NCBI GenBank assembly: GCA_963835685.1
Contig: CAWIGI010000014.1
Location: 186,001-250,000, forward strand
DNA: 64,000 nt
Source: DATAGF01 sp963835685
GTDB lineage: Bacteria; Actinomycetota; Thermoleophilia; Miltoncostaeales; Miltoncostaeaceae
Direction of reading: 5' to 3'
Shown here: positions 50,587 to 59,291 of the stretch, one piece after another
Layout of the letters: every line of letters begins with the position of its first letter
Numbering within the stretch: the stretch's first letter is position 1
Made by a program: the position numbers and the translations under genes
Notes under the pieces: model-generated
The model's database searches: none
What the model was told of the DNA's origin: nothing
The model's input: the letters and a program-made list of their open reading frames with translations, nothing else

Positions 50587-51679
50587 GCGACCCCACGACC
50601 TCGGAGACGTGCCGGACCCCCTCGCGGTCCATCCGCTCCAGCAGGCCGGCGGCGATCGCCCGCGCGGTGCCGGGCCCGCCGTAGACGAAGCCGGTGTAGA
50701 GCTGCACCAGCGACGCCCCGGCGGCCAGCTTCTCCCATGCGTCGTCCGCGGTGAAGATCCCGCCCACGCCGACCGTCACCAGGCGCCCGGCCCCGCGCGC
50801 CGCGACCCGCCCCACGAGCCTGGTTGCTTGATCACGCAACGGGGCGCCGGAGAGCCCGCCGGGCCGCGAGGTGAGCCGCCCCGGCGACCTCAGGCCGTCG
50901 CGCGAGACGGTGGTGTTGGCGACGACGACCCCGGCCAGGCCGCGCTCGAGGGCGAGGTTGACGGCCGCGTTGACCTGGGCCGGCTGGAGGTCGGGCGCGA
51001 GCTTCACGAGCACCGGCAACGGCTCGCGGCCGGCGGCGCCGGCCTCGCGCCGGTTGACCTCGTCGATCGCGGCGAGGATCCCGCCCAGCGGCCCGGCGGC
51101 CTGCAGGTCGCGGAGGCCCGGCGTGTTGGGCGAGCTGACGTTCACCGTCACGTAGTCGGCGTGGCGCCACAGCCGCTCGACGGTGCGGGCGTAGTCGGCC
51201 GGGGCGTCTGCGGCCGGGGTGGCCCTCGACTTGCCCACGTTGATGCCGACCGGCGCCCGGCCGAGCAGCCCCCGCCGCTCGAGGGCGCCGAGCCGCGCGG
51301 CGGTGGCGTCGGCGCCGGCGTTGTTGAAGCCCAGGCTGTTGATCAGGGCCCGGTCGTCGGGCAGGCGGTGCAGGCGCGGGCGCGGGTTGCCCTCCTGTGG
51401 CAGGGCAGTGACGGTCCCGATCTCGGCGAAGCCGAATCCGAGCGCGGGCCAGGCCGGCACCGCCTGCGCGTGCTTGTCGAAGCCGGCGGCCAGGCCCACC
51501 GGGTTCGGGAAGCGCGTCCCGAGGAGGTCCTGGGCGAGGCGGCCGCCTCCGTCCGGCGGCCCGGCGAGGCCGCTGAGCACCGGCGCCGAGGCCGCGAGCG
51601 ACGCGAGCGCGAGCGCGTGGGCGCGCTCCGGGTCGAGGCGGAAGAGGAGCGGCCGGCCGAGGGCCGCGTAGAGGTCCAC
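50570..51679 (-). CDS. pyrD: dihydroorotate dehydrogenase (quinone), class 2
   Basis: 369 aa from GTG 51679, giving the membrane-associating helix LYAALGRPLLFRLDPERAH expected in class 2. FMN domain: PVGLAAGFDKHAQAVPAW, ALINSLGFNNAGADAT, VNVSSPNTPGLRDLQ and the catalytic Ser in that segment. Pyrimidine biosynthesis, electrons to quinone. The upstream PCD gene ends 8 bases before it. Confidence 0.95.
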   Translation of the reverse strand: MDLYAALGRPLLFRLDPERAHALALASLAASAPVLSGLAGPPDGGGRLAQDLLGTRFPNPVGLAAGFDKHAQAVPAWPALGFGFAEIGTVTALPQEGNPRPRLHRLPDDRALINSLGFNNAGADATAARLGALERRGLLGRAPVGINVGKSRATPAADAPADYARTVERLWRHADYVTVNVSSPNTPGLRDLQAAGPLGGILAAIDEVNRREAGAAGREPLPVLVKLAPDLQPAQVNAAVNLALERGLAGVVVANTTVSRDGLRSPGRLTSRPGGLSGAPLRDQATRLVGRVAARGAGRLVTVGVGGIFTADDAWEKLAAGASLVQLYTGFVYGGPGTARAIAAGLLERMDREGVRHVSEVVGSLTPPR

Positions 51680-51687
51680 GCCTCCGG

Positions 51688-51975
51688 CTAGGGGGAGGCC
51701 AGGCGATCCGCCTCGGTCGCCATCTTCAGGTCGTTCTCGGTGACGCCGCCCTGGCTGTGGGTTGACCAGCTCACCGTGACCGTGTTCCACGAGATCGTGA
51801 GGTCGGGATGGTGGTCGGCGGCCTCGGCCGCCTCGGCGAGCCGGTTGACGTAGCCGACCGACCCCATGAAGCCGCCGTCGAAGCTGAAGTCCTTCACGAT
51901 CGCCGCGCCCTCGCTCCGCCAGCCCGGAAGCTGGCGCAGCGCCTGGCGCACCTCCTCCTCGCTCAGGGTCGCCAC
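51688..51975 (-). CDS. pterin-4a-carbinolamine dehydratase
   Basis: 95 aa from GTG 51975. Signature EAADHHPDLTISWNTVTVSW with the catalytic His pair, then THSQGGVTENDLKMA. Recycles pterins or acts as a cofactor for transcription in other organisms. Placed just upstream of pyrD on the same strand. Confidence 0.94.
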   Translation of the reverse strand: MATLSEEEVRQALRQLPGWRSEGAAIVKDFSFDGGFMGSVGYVNRLAEAAEAADHHPDLTISWNTVTVSWSTHSQGGVTENDLKMATEADRLASP

Positions 51976-52071
51976 TGGGCCTCCCCCCGTCGGATCCGAG
52001 CGAAATCTACCGCTCCCCGGCGCTTCGGTAAGGGCTCGGCAAAAGGGGCCGCGTCGAAGTGGACCGGCGAC

Positions 52072-52099
52072 TCCGGTTGGTCTAGCGTGCGGAACCGGA
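52072..52099. promoter_or_regulatory. inverted repeat upstream of the DHA2 exporter
   Basis: TCCGGTT (52072-52078) and AACCGGA (52093-52099) form a 7-base inverted repeat with a 14-base spacer, 40 bases upstream of the exporter start. A plausible operator for the TetR regulator encoded at the end of the operon. Confidence 0.5.
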
Positions 52100-52139
52100 C
52101 CGTCGCGTCCGTTTGCACCCGACCCGCCGGAGCCGCCCC

Positions 52140-53600
52140 GTGACCACCGCCGCACCGCGCATCGCATCGAACAAGTGGCTGGTCCTCGTGCTCGTGTGCA
52201 TCGCCCAGTTCATGGTCGTGCTGGACGCGACCGTCGTGAACGTGGCGCTGCCCTCGATCCAGGAGGACCTCGACTTCTCCACCAGCTCGCTCCAGTGGGT
52301 GGTCAACGCCTACACGTTGGCGTTCGGCGGGTTCCTGCTGCTGGGCGGCCGGGCCGCCGACTTCGTGGGGCGCAAGCGCCTGTTCATCGCCGGCGTGATC
52401 GTCTTCACCGGCGCCTCGGCCCTCGCGGGGCTCGCGACGTCCTCCGAGTTCCTCATCGTGGCGCGCGCGCTGCAGGGCCTGGGCGCGGCGATGGTCTCGC
52501 CCGCGGCGCTGTCGATCGTGACCACCACCTTCAAGGACGGCCCCGAGCGCACGAGGGCGCTGAGCGTCTGGGCGGCGATCGCCGTCGGCGGCGCGGCCGT
52601 CGGCCTGCTGCTCGGCGGCATCCTCACCGAGTACCTGTCGTGGGAGTGGGCCTTCTTCGTCAACATCCCCGTCGGCGCCGCGGCGGTGCTGCTGTCGCTG
52701 CGCTTCATCCGCGAGTCGCGGACCGACACGCGCGGCGTCGACGTGCTCGGCGCGCTCAGCGTGACCGCCGGCCTGACCCTCCTGGTCTACGCGATCGTGA
52801 GGACGCAGGACTACGGCTGGCTGTCGATCGAGACCCTCGGCGTCGCGGGGGCGGCGCTCGCGCTGCTGGCGGGCTTCGTCGTCACGGAGCTGCGCTCCAA
52901 GGCCCCGCTCGTCCGCCTGGGGATCTTCCGCAAGCGCTCGCTCACCAGCGCCAACGTGGCCATGCTCGCCGTCGCGGGCGGCATGTTCGCCGTCTTCTAC
53001 TTCGCCTCGCTCTACGTGCAGGGCATCCTCGGGTTCACGCCGGTGCAGGCCGGGCTGGCCTTCCTGCCGCTGACGGCCGGGATCATCCTCTTCTCGGTCC
53101 TCGCCCAGCAGGTGATCGCCCGGCTCGGCGTCCGCTGGGTCGCGATGATCGGGATGGCGACCGCCGCGGTCGGCCTGTTGCTGCTGTCGCTGGCGCCCGT
53201 GGACGGCAGCTACGCCGCCGACGTGCTGCCGGGGCTGCTGGTGATGTCGGCCGGCCTGGGCTTCACGTTCGTGCCGCTGACGCTGATCGCCACGACCAAC
53301 GTGGCCGACGAGGACGCGGGGCTGGCCTCGGGGCTGTTCAACTCGTCGCAGCAGATCGGCGGCGCCCTCGGCCTGGCGATCCTCTCGACGGTCGCGGCCA
53401 GCACCACGACCGGCGCGCTCCCGGACGGCGGCGCGCCGACGGGCCTCCAGCAGGCCTCGGCCCTGGTCAACGGCTACCAGATGGCGTTCGCGGTCGGCGC
53501 AGGGCTTATGATCGTCGGAGTGATGATCACCGCGCTCTTCATCCGGCGCCGCGACGTCGAGGCGATCCAGACCGGCGAGGCGGCGATGAGCGGTGTCTAG
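52140..53600 (+). CDS. DHA2-family MFS drug exporter (14-TM)
   Basis: 486 aa from GTG 52140 (a start at 52113 is possible). DHA2 motifs: FMVVLDATVVNVALPSIQED, GGRAADFVGRKRLF (motif A) and GLGAAMVSPAALSIV. Many hydrophobic segments, consistent with 14 TMs. Proton-driven multidrug efflux. The 3' end overlaps the TetR gene by 8 bases, so exporter and repressor share one mRNA. Confidence 0.93.
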   Translation: MTTAAPRIASNKWLVLVLVCIAQFMVVLDATVVNVALPSIQEDLDFSTSSLQWVVNAYTLAFGGFLLLGGRAADFVGRKRLFIAGVIVFTGASALAGLATSSEFLIVARALQGLGAAMVSPAALSIVTTTFKDGPERTRALSVWAAIAVGGAAVGLLLGGILTEYLSWEWAFFVNIPVGAAAVLLSLRFIRESRTDTRGVDVLGALSVTAGLTLLVYAIVRTQDYGWLSIETLGVAGAALALLAGFVVTELRSKAPLVRLGIFRKRSLTSANVAMLAVAGGMFAVFYFASLYVQGILGFTPVQAGLAFLPLTAGIILFSVLAQQVIARLGVRWVAMIGMATAAVGLLLLSLAPVDGSYAADVLPGLLVMSAGLGFTFVPLTLIATTNVADEDAGLASGLFNSSQQIGGALGLAILSTVAASTTTGALPDGGAPTGLQQASALVNGYQMAFAVGAGLMIVGVMITALFIRRRDVEAIQTGEAAMSGV

Positions 53601-54246
53601 CCCGGCCGTCCTGCGCTCGGACGCGGCCCGCAACCGGGAGAAGATCCTGGCGGCCGCGTCCGAGCTGTTCGCCGAGAGCGGCGCCGATCTCAGCGTCAAC
53701 GAGATCGCGCGCCGCGCCGGCGTGGGGCACGCGACGGTGTTCCGGCGCTTCCCCACCAAGGACGACCTCGTCGTCGCGATGTTCGAGGAGCGCCTGATGC
53801 AGGTCGCCCGCGTCGCCGAGGAGGCCTGCGAGCTCGAGGACCCGTGGGAGGGCCTGCGCACCGCGATGGAGCACATCGCCGCCAAGCAGGTTTGCGACCG
53901 CGGCCTGTTCGAGGCCGTGGCGACCGAGGTGATCGGGTCGCCGAAGCTGCGCGAGGCGCGCCACCGCGTCATGGAGCCGTTCGCCCGGCTCCTCCATCGC
54001 GCCCAGGAGGCGGGGGCGGTGCGCGGCGACCTCGAGCCCCAGGACGTCATCTTCCTGGTCACCGCCGCCGGCCACGCGGCACCCTGCCGCATCGACCTGC
54101 CGGACGTCTGGAAGCGCTACCTCGGGGTCATCCTCGACGGCATGCGGCCCGAGGGCTCGTCGCCGCTGTCGCCGCCGGCGCCCTCGGTGAGGGCGCTCGA
54201 CGCCGCTCTCGAGCAGGCGGCCGGCCGCTCGGAGCCGCGCTCCTAG
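53593..54246 (+). CDS. TetR-family transcriptional regulator
   Basis: 217 aa from GTG 53593. HTH: SVNEIARRAGVGHATVFRRF. The C-terminal ligand domain is variable. Likely represses the upstream exporter by binding the inverted repeat at 52072. The stop overlaps the convergent MFS stop by 4 bases. Confidence 0.92.
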   Translation: MSSPAVLRSDAARNREKILAAASELFAESGADLSVNEIARRAGVGHATVFRRFPTKDDLVVAMFEERLMQVARVAEEACELEDPWEGLRTAMEHIAAKQVCDRGLFEAVATEVIGSPKLREARHRVMEPFARLLHRAQEAGAVRGDLEPQDVIFLVTAAGHAAPCRIDLPDVWKRYLGVILDGMRPEGSSPLSPPAPSVRALDAALEQAAGRSEPRS

Positions 54247-55474
54247 GATCCCGAGCGCGCCGCGGCCGCCCCGGGGGGCGGGACGACCACGATCGGCTCG
54301 ACGAACGGCACCACCTCGCGGAACAGGCGCCGCCCGACGACGAGCACGAAGATCGCGATGGCCGTGGCGGCGATCGAGAAGACGAGCAGGCTCCCGGTGA
54401 GCCCGATCGCGTCGGCGAGGTAGCCCAGGGCCACGGTCGGGACGGTGCCGGCGTAGGCGAAGGTGTAGACGAGCGACATCAGCTTGCCGCGCTCCTGAAT
54501 GGGCACGATCGTGCCGGCGATGACGGTCCCGCCGTAGAGGATGAAGCCGTTGATGAAGCCGATCGCGCCCGCGGCGAAGACCACGAGCCCCACGGCGTCG
54601 AGCTGCGACGAGGCGACGATCAGGAACGAGAGCGCCGCCGAGCAGGCGACGCCGAAGATCACGGAGCGACGCGGCTCGAGGTTGCGCGCGACGAACGGGG
54701 CGACGCCGCCGACCGCGAGCACGAGGAAACCGATCGCGCCGACGACGGCGAGGTTGTCGACCCCGAGCGTCTCGACGACGAAGATCGGCACCACCGACAG
54801 CAGCGGTCCCCTCGATGAAGCTCATCATGAAGGCCGCGGGGGCCACGAACGTCAGGAACCCGAGCGCCTGGCCCCGGGGCACGCCGATGCGGATCCGGAA
54901 GGGCTCGCCCCTCTGGCGCCGCATGAGCGTCTCCGACGCCGTCGCGATCGCGATCATCCCGACGACCATCAGGGCGATGTGGATCTCGAAGATCAGGTGG
55001 CGCGGGTCGGCCGCGTACTCGGCCGTGATGCCCGCGATGCCCGGGCCGAGGCCGAAGCCCAGGCGGAAGAAGACGCCCGCCAGCGCCGCGGCGAGCGCCT
55101 TGCTGCCGCGCCGGGCGTGGTCGACGACGAAGGCCGAGCCGACCCCGAGGAACCCGCCGATCGCGAGCCCCTGCAGCACCCGGCCGGCGAACAGCAGCGG
55201 GACCGACTCGGCCAGGGCGAACACGAGCGACGCCAGCGTCATCACCGCCATCGCCGGGCAGCAGGATGCGCTTGCGCCCGAGCCGGTCGCTCAGGTTGCC
55301 GGCGATCAGCATCGTCGGGCAGACCGTGATCGTGTAGGTGACGAACAGGAGCGTCGCCGTGCCCGTCGAGAGGCCGAAGTCCTGCTGGTAGAGCGGCAGC
55401 AGGGGCGTCAGCGTGCTCGTCCCCATGGTGAGGACGAGCAGCCCGATCAGGGCCTTCCACGAGCCGGAGGTCAC
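54243..55474 (-). pseudogene. MFS transporter, two frame breaks
   Basis: GTG 55474 (TSGSWKALIGLLVLTMGTS). Three frames make up one 12-TM protein: to GRKRILLP, then AMAVMTLASLVFALAES (break near 55257), to SFIEG, then PLLSVVPIFVVETLG (break near 54807). Each break is cured by removing one base. NLSDRLGRKR is MFS motif A. About 410 aa repaired. Divergent from a TetR gene that probably controls it. Confidence 0.88.
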
Positions 55475-55512
55475 CCGGCGAAAAATACCAGACGATTCAG
55501 TACGCTAATACC
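55475..55512. promoter_or_regulatory. divergent MFS/TetR control region
   Basis: Only 38 bases separate the two starts. The stretch is markedly AT-rich for this genome, with AAAAATACC and CTAATACC (a direct AATACC repeat, 19 bases between). It must hold both promoters and the TetR operator. Confidence 0.55.
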
Positions 55513-56119
55513 GTGTCCGCCACCACGCGCCCCCGCCGGGCCGGCCGGCCGCGATCGGCCGCCGTCAACGCCGCGATCATCGACGCCGCCCTGCGCCTGC
55601 TCGCCGCCGAGGGCTACGCCCGCATGAGCGTCAACGGCGTCGCCGCCGAGGCGGGCGTGAGCAAGGCGGCCATCTACCTGCGCTACCGCGGCAAGGCCGA
55701 CCTCGCGACCGCCGCCCTCGCCCACCTCCGCGAGACCGGCCAGCGACCGCCGACCGGGGACCTGCGCGCCGACCTCGTCGCCGAGCTGCGCCGCCTCCGC
55801 CGCAACGCCGAGCGCGTGTCGGCGATGGCGCTCGTCGGCACCTGCCTCATGGAGGAGCAGCACACCCCCGAGCTCCTGCCCCTCTTCCGCGAGCGCACCC
55901 TGCGCCCCCGTCGCGCCCGCCTGCGCGAGATGCTCGAGGCCGCCCGCGAGCGCGGCGAGATCGAGTCCGGCGCCGAGCTCGAGCCGGCCATCGACCTCTT
56001 CATGGGCGCCTACCAGTCGCGCTACCTGTCGGGCGAGCCGTTCCCCGCCCGCTGGGAGGAGGGGATCGTGGGTGCCCTCCTGCGGCAGCCTCGGGCACAA
56101 TCCGGAGTCGGGCCGTTAG
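55513..56119 (+). CDS. TetR-family transcriptional regulator, 3' end uncertain
   Basis: Starts GTG 55513. HTH: GVAAEAGVSKAAIYLRYRGK. Ligand domain to about EEGIVGALLR. No stop occurs in frame before or inside tRNA-Lys; the frame runs to 56436, and the part after about 56105 is simply translated tRNA. Alternative-frame stops lie inside the tRNA (TAG 56117-56119). The end is probably disturbed by a base error or by an old integration at the tRNA. Regulates the divergent MFS gene. Confidence 0.82.
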
Positions 56120-56182
56120 CTCAGCTGGTAGAGCAGGGGACTTTTAATCCCAAGGTCGCAGGTTCGATCCCTGCACGGCCCA
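56110..56182 (+). tRNA. tRNA-Lys(TTT), integration site of a genomic island
   Basis: 73 bases. Acceptor GGGCCGT pairs with ACGGCCC, discriminator A. Anticodon loop CTTTTAA gives anticodon TTT. T-arm GCAGG/TTCGATC/CCTGC is complete. Its 3' half recurs at 59096, 61738 and 62812 on the same strand, so this gene is the left boundary of a tandem island. Confidence 0.96.
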
Positions 56183-56186
56183 TGCT

Positions 56187-56213
56187 GAGAACCCGCATTG
56201 CAATGAGGTTCTC
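56187..56213 (+). terminator. hairpin just after tRNA-Lys
   Basis: GAGAACC and GGTTCTC arms with a 13-base spacer that itself contains the palindrome CATTGCAATG. Could end tRNA transcription, or be a recombinase or excisionase site beside the attachment core. Confidence 0.45.
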
Positions 56214-56341
56214 GCCGCTCGGGGGCCAAGTTGCAACTTTGCCTGCCCGCCGGTTGCCCGCAGGTGGGGGGCGCGTCCCGCCGCTCCTGCCCCGGGAGCG
56301 GTCGGCTCCGAGAAGGGCGGGCCGGGCTACTCTTGCGGGGG

Positions 56342-57049
56342 ATGACCGTCCAGCGCATCCCGCTCGCACCGGCGCGCGTCGCGGAGCCCGGGAGCGGCGA
56401 GTGGCTGCGGCTCGCGCGCTGGGCGCGAGCGCTTAGCTGGGTCAGCCTCGGGTGGATGGCCGCCGAGGGCGTCATCGGCGTCCTCGCCGGACTCGTGGCC
56501 GGGTCGATTGCGCTCGTCGGCTTCGGGCTTGACTCGGCAATCGAGGGGTTCGCGAGCGTCATCATCATCTGGCGGTTCACCGGGAGCCGGATGCACTCGG
56601 CCGCCGCTGAGAGGCGGGCGCAACGGCTGGTCGCCGTCCAGTTCTTTCTGCTGGCTCCGTACGTCGCCGTCGAGGCGGTCCGCACCCTCGCCGGGAGCGA
56701 GCACCCGGAGACAAGCTGGGTCGGCATCGGGCTGGCCGTTTCCAGCCTGATTGTGATGCCACTCCTGGGGGTCGCGAAGAAGCGCCTCGGCGTTCGTCTC
56801 GCCTCGCCCGCCACCCGGGGCGAGGGCGCCCAAAACCTCTTGTGCGCGTACCTCGCCGGAGCCCTGCTGGTCGGGTTGCTCGGCAACGCCCTGTTCGGAG
56901 CGTGGTGGCTCGATCCGGCGGTTGCGCTCCTTATCGCCGGGCTCGCGGTCAAGGAAGGGGTCGAGGCCTGGCGCGGCGAGGGCTGCTGCATCGCCCCGGG
57001 GCCGGAGGTGGACGCGGCCACCCCAGGTTGCGGCTCCGACTGCGCCTGA
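56342..57049 (+). CDS. cation-efflux-like membrane transporter with Cys-rich tail
   Basis: 235 aa from ATG 56342. Six hydrophobic segments; LVAGSIALVGFGLDSAIEGF resembles TM2 of cation diffusion facilitators with its Asp metal ligand, and AWWLDPAVALLIAGLAVKEG resembles TM5 with Asp. The C-terminus has clustered Cys (GEGCCIAPG and PGCGSDCA), likely metal binding, instead of the usual large cytoplasmic domain. First cargo gene after the attachment site. Confidence 0.75.
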   Translation: MTVQRIPLAPARVAEPGSGEWLRLARWARALSWVSLGWMAAEGVIGVLAGLVAGSIALVGFGLDSAIEGFASVIIIWRFTGSRMHSAAAERRAQRLVAVQFFLLAPYVAVEAVRTLAGSEHPETSWVGIGLAVSSLIVMPLLGVAKKRLGVRLASPATRGEGAQNLLCAYLAGALLVGLLGNALFGAWWLDPAVALLIAGLAVKEGVEAWRGEGCCIAPGPEVDAATPGCGSDCA

Positions 57050-57109
57050 CCCGCGACCGTCAACGCCTGAGACTGGAGCGGCGCGGGCCCGGGCGTGCTG
57101 CTGTGGTGC

Positions 57110-57380
57110 TCAGGTGGCGGCGCGGGCGCGGTGCGCGGCCACCCGGCAGCGGGTCGAGCAGAAGCGCGCGTCGCTGCGGCTGGCCACGAACCCGGCGCCG
57201 CAGCGCTCGCACGCCACGTCGTGCTGCGCTGGCGGGCGCGGCCAGCGGCAGCTGGCGCAGCGGTTCCAGGGCGAGCGCCCACCGCGGCGGGTGGCGTCGA
57301 CCAGGGCCCGCAGCCTGGCCAGCGACCTGGTGCTCCACCCAGGCCGCGTCAGCCGTGGTGGGCAGCGGGTACGTGGCCAC
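57110..57380 (-). pseudogene. small zinc-finger protein, one frame break
   Basis: From GTG 57380 (ATYPLPTTADAAWVEHQVA). Near 57330 one extra base breaks the frame; it then reads LARLRALVDATRRGGRSPW and NRCASC, and ends in a CxxC...CxxxC finger, VACERCGAGFVASRSDARFC and STRCRVAAHRARAAT. This finger is common in small proteins of actinobacterial phages and integrative elements. Function unknown, possibly nucleic-acid binding. Confidence 0.55.
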
Positions 57381-57530
57381 CAGCTCCCAGCCGCGGTGTA
57401 GGTGCAGCCGCGGCCTTTAGACCCAGGCCGAGGGGCTGGCCCGCCCCCGCGCGCGGCCAGCCGCCCCGCGCGGCCCCTGGTACGCCTGCCCTCGGCCCGC
57501 CGCCTACGACGGGCCAGGGAGCGCGCTTCG

Positions 57531-57860
57531 CTACCGCCAGCTGGAGTAGTAGGACCTAGATGGGCTGGAGCGCCAGTAGCCGCTGGTCCAATGGCCCGTC
57601 GAGGGACGGAAGTACGGGCGGGTGTAGCTGTACGTCCGGGGCCGGTAGTTGTACTTGCTGATCGTGCCGTAGGTCGAATACCCGCTGTAGTCCCGGTACG
57701 ACGAGTACGAGTAGGACGGGTACGAGTACGAGTACGACGGCGACGAATAGCTGTAGCCGGTGGAGGCCGTTGCGGAACCCACGCCCACGGCGAGTGCGCC
57801 GGTCGCCAGTCCGGCGACGGCCAGGGTCCGGATCAAAGACTGCGCTTCAAGACAGCTCAC
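57531..57860 (-). CDS. secreted Tyr/Ser-rich low-complexity protein
   Basis: 109 aa from GTG 57860 (the frame extends to 57950). Signal peptide IRTLAVAGLATGALAVGVGS. The mature part is almost entirely Tyr, Ser, Pro, Arg and Gly: GYSYSSPSYSYSYPSYSYSS and later YNYRPRTYSYTRPYFRPS, WRSSPSRSYYSSWR. No known domain. The composition suggests an adhesive, phase-separating or cross-linkable surface protein. Lower GC than its neighbours. Confidence 0.7.
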   Translation of the reverse strand: MSCLEAQSLIRTLAVAGLATGALAVGVGSATASTGYSYSSPSYSYSYPSYSYSSYRDYSGYSTYGTISKYNYRPRTYSYTRPYFRPSTGHWTSGYWRSSPSRSYYSSWR

Positions 57861-58163
57861 CCCTTTGGTGTTGGTGAGACAAAAGGTAGAGAAACTTCCA
57901 GGCCCCCTACTAGCCGCAGGAGCAGACCTACCCTGGGCTGCCTGGACCATCGGCCGTCCGACTCGCAGCCGAGGCTCGTACCGGGAGCGATCCCATCAGG
58001 ACTGCTTCATGGACATCGGCCCCTCCACACGGGTACCTGAGCCGCGCCAGCTAACTCCCGGCAAAGGGGCCTGCCAGGGACCGGGGGGCCCGCGGGCAGG
58101 CCGGGCCCGTCGGCATCGCCGGCGGGAACGTTTTGGCCGTCGCCGGCGCGGGGATCAGAAAGC
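57861..58163. other. intergenic, lower-GC stretch between divergent genes
   Basis: No supported gene. Contains a GGCCTGCC/GGCAGGCC inverted repeat (58068-58075 and 58095-58102) and probably the promoters of the Tyr/Ser-rich gene and doxX. Confidence 0.5.
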
Positions 58164-58703
58164 ATGCGCTTCGGCATCGCGGTGCTGCGGATCGTGGTCG
58201 GCGTCCTCCTCATGGGCCACGGCCTGCAGAAGCTGAAGGGCTGGTTCAGCGGCGGCGGACTCGAGGGAACCGGCCAGGCCTTCGAGAGCATGGGCCTGCG
58301 GCCCGGCAGGGCCCACGCCACCGCGTCGGGAGTCAGCGAGACCGTCGGCGGGGCCCTGTTGGCCACCGGGTTCCTGACGCCGCTGGGCGCCGCGATGATC
58401 ACCAGCGGGCAGACCGTCGCGATCGAGCGGGTGCACCTCAAGAACGGGCCGTGGGTGGCCGACGGCGGCTACGAGTACAACCTCGCGTTGATCGCCGCCG
58501 TCTTCGCCGTCTCGGCCGCCGGGCCCGGGGCGCTCTCGCTCGACGGCGCCCTCGGCACCGAGCGCCGGGGCGCCGGGATCGCGCTGGCCCAGCTTGCCGC
58601 GGGCACCGCGGCCGCAGTGCCCGTCATCGCGCGCGCCCGGGAGGCGTCCGCCGCCGACGCGGCCGGTGGCGACGGGGCCGGCGGCGACCAGGCCCCGGCC
58701 TAG
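58164..58703 (+). CDS. DoxX-family membrane protein
   Basis: 179 aa. Starts MRFGIAVLRIVVGVLLMGHG with LQKLKGWF, the DoxX signature, and has about four hydrophobic segments (SGVSETVGGALLATGFLTPL, YEYNLALIAAVFAVSAAG). The acidic Ala/Gly-rich tail is atypical. Members support thiol-redox or membrane homeostasis. Island cargo. Confidence 0.85.
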   Translation: MRFGIAVLRIVVGVLLMGHGLQKLKGWFSGGGLEGTGQAFESMGLRPGRAHATASGVSETVGGALLATGFLTPLGAAMITSGQTVAIERVHLKNGPWVADGGYEYNLALIAAVFAVSAAGPGALSLDGALGTERRGAGIALAQLAAGTAAAVPVIARAREASAADAAGGDGAGGDQAPA

Positions 58704-59095
58704 CCGGCCGCCTCCTCCAGGATCAGCGACGTGAGCGCGTCCGCGTCGTCGTGCTCGACCCGACCCGGCCGACGCGGCCCCTGACCTCAGCGCACCGCCG
58801 AGCGCCCGAAGGCGCGGACGGCCACGGCGACCAGCCAGCGCGGCGAAGCCCGCGAGGAGGGCCGCGCTGAGCGCCGCCATCGCCGCCGGGTCGTCCATGC
58901 CCCAGATGTCGCGCAGCCCGAGCCCTGCTGCCCGCAGGTGTGCCCGCAGCCACCACGCGCCAGGGCTTGCCAACGGGGCCCAGGGGCGGTGGCATGGCAC
59001 GTTGGCCGCTCGCCCCGGAACGCCGTAGTGGTGCGGCTTCTCAGCGAGCTAGGGCCTGGGCGCTGGCACGCCCTGGCACGTCCCGGCCAAAACTC
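58704..59095. other. intergenic remnant before attachment copy 2
   Basis: No convincing gene. On the minus strand a short piece (GMDDPAAMAALSAALLAGFA) looks like a decayed membrane segment. Two CTGGCACG direct repeats at 59063 and 59073 (10-base period) lie close to the attachment copy. Confidence 0.45.
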
Positions 59096-59132
59096 TTAAT
59101 CCCAAGGTCGCAGGTTCGATCCCTGCACGGCC
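59096..59132 (+). repeat. partial tRNA-Lys 3' end, attachment copy 2
   Basis: 37 bases identical to 56144-56180 (anticodon loop to acceptor). The five bases before it read CTCTTAA across the anticodon loop, as in a tRNA-Lys(CTT), not the TTT of the intact gene. No 5' half. Interpreted as an att site. Confidence 0.85.
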
Positions 59133-59291
59133 ATCCTCCGAACGCCTGCTCTTGCAGGGATTTCTTGGTGATGGGCGCAGACCTGAAGGGCGCAGGAGGG
59201 CGGGGGGTCACGCCAGGGGCCACGCGGAGGTCGCCGCGCTGCGCGGCGCGCACGTGCAACTCCGCTCCCTCATCGAACGAGAATCTCGTCG

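Noticed and set aside
58155..59000. Minus-strand 281-codon frame opposite doxX
   Set aside because: Antisense to the well supported DoxX gene; only a short hydrophobic piece near 58880 looks protein-like.
59096..59132. Additional tRNA genes at the partial copies (59096, 61738, 62812)
   Set aside because: All lack the 5' half, D-arm and acceptor partner, so they cannot fold as tRNAs.
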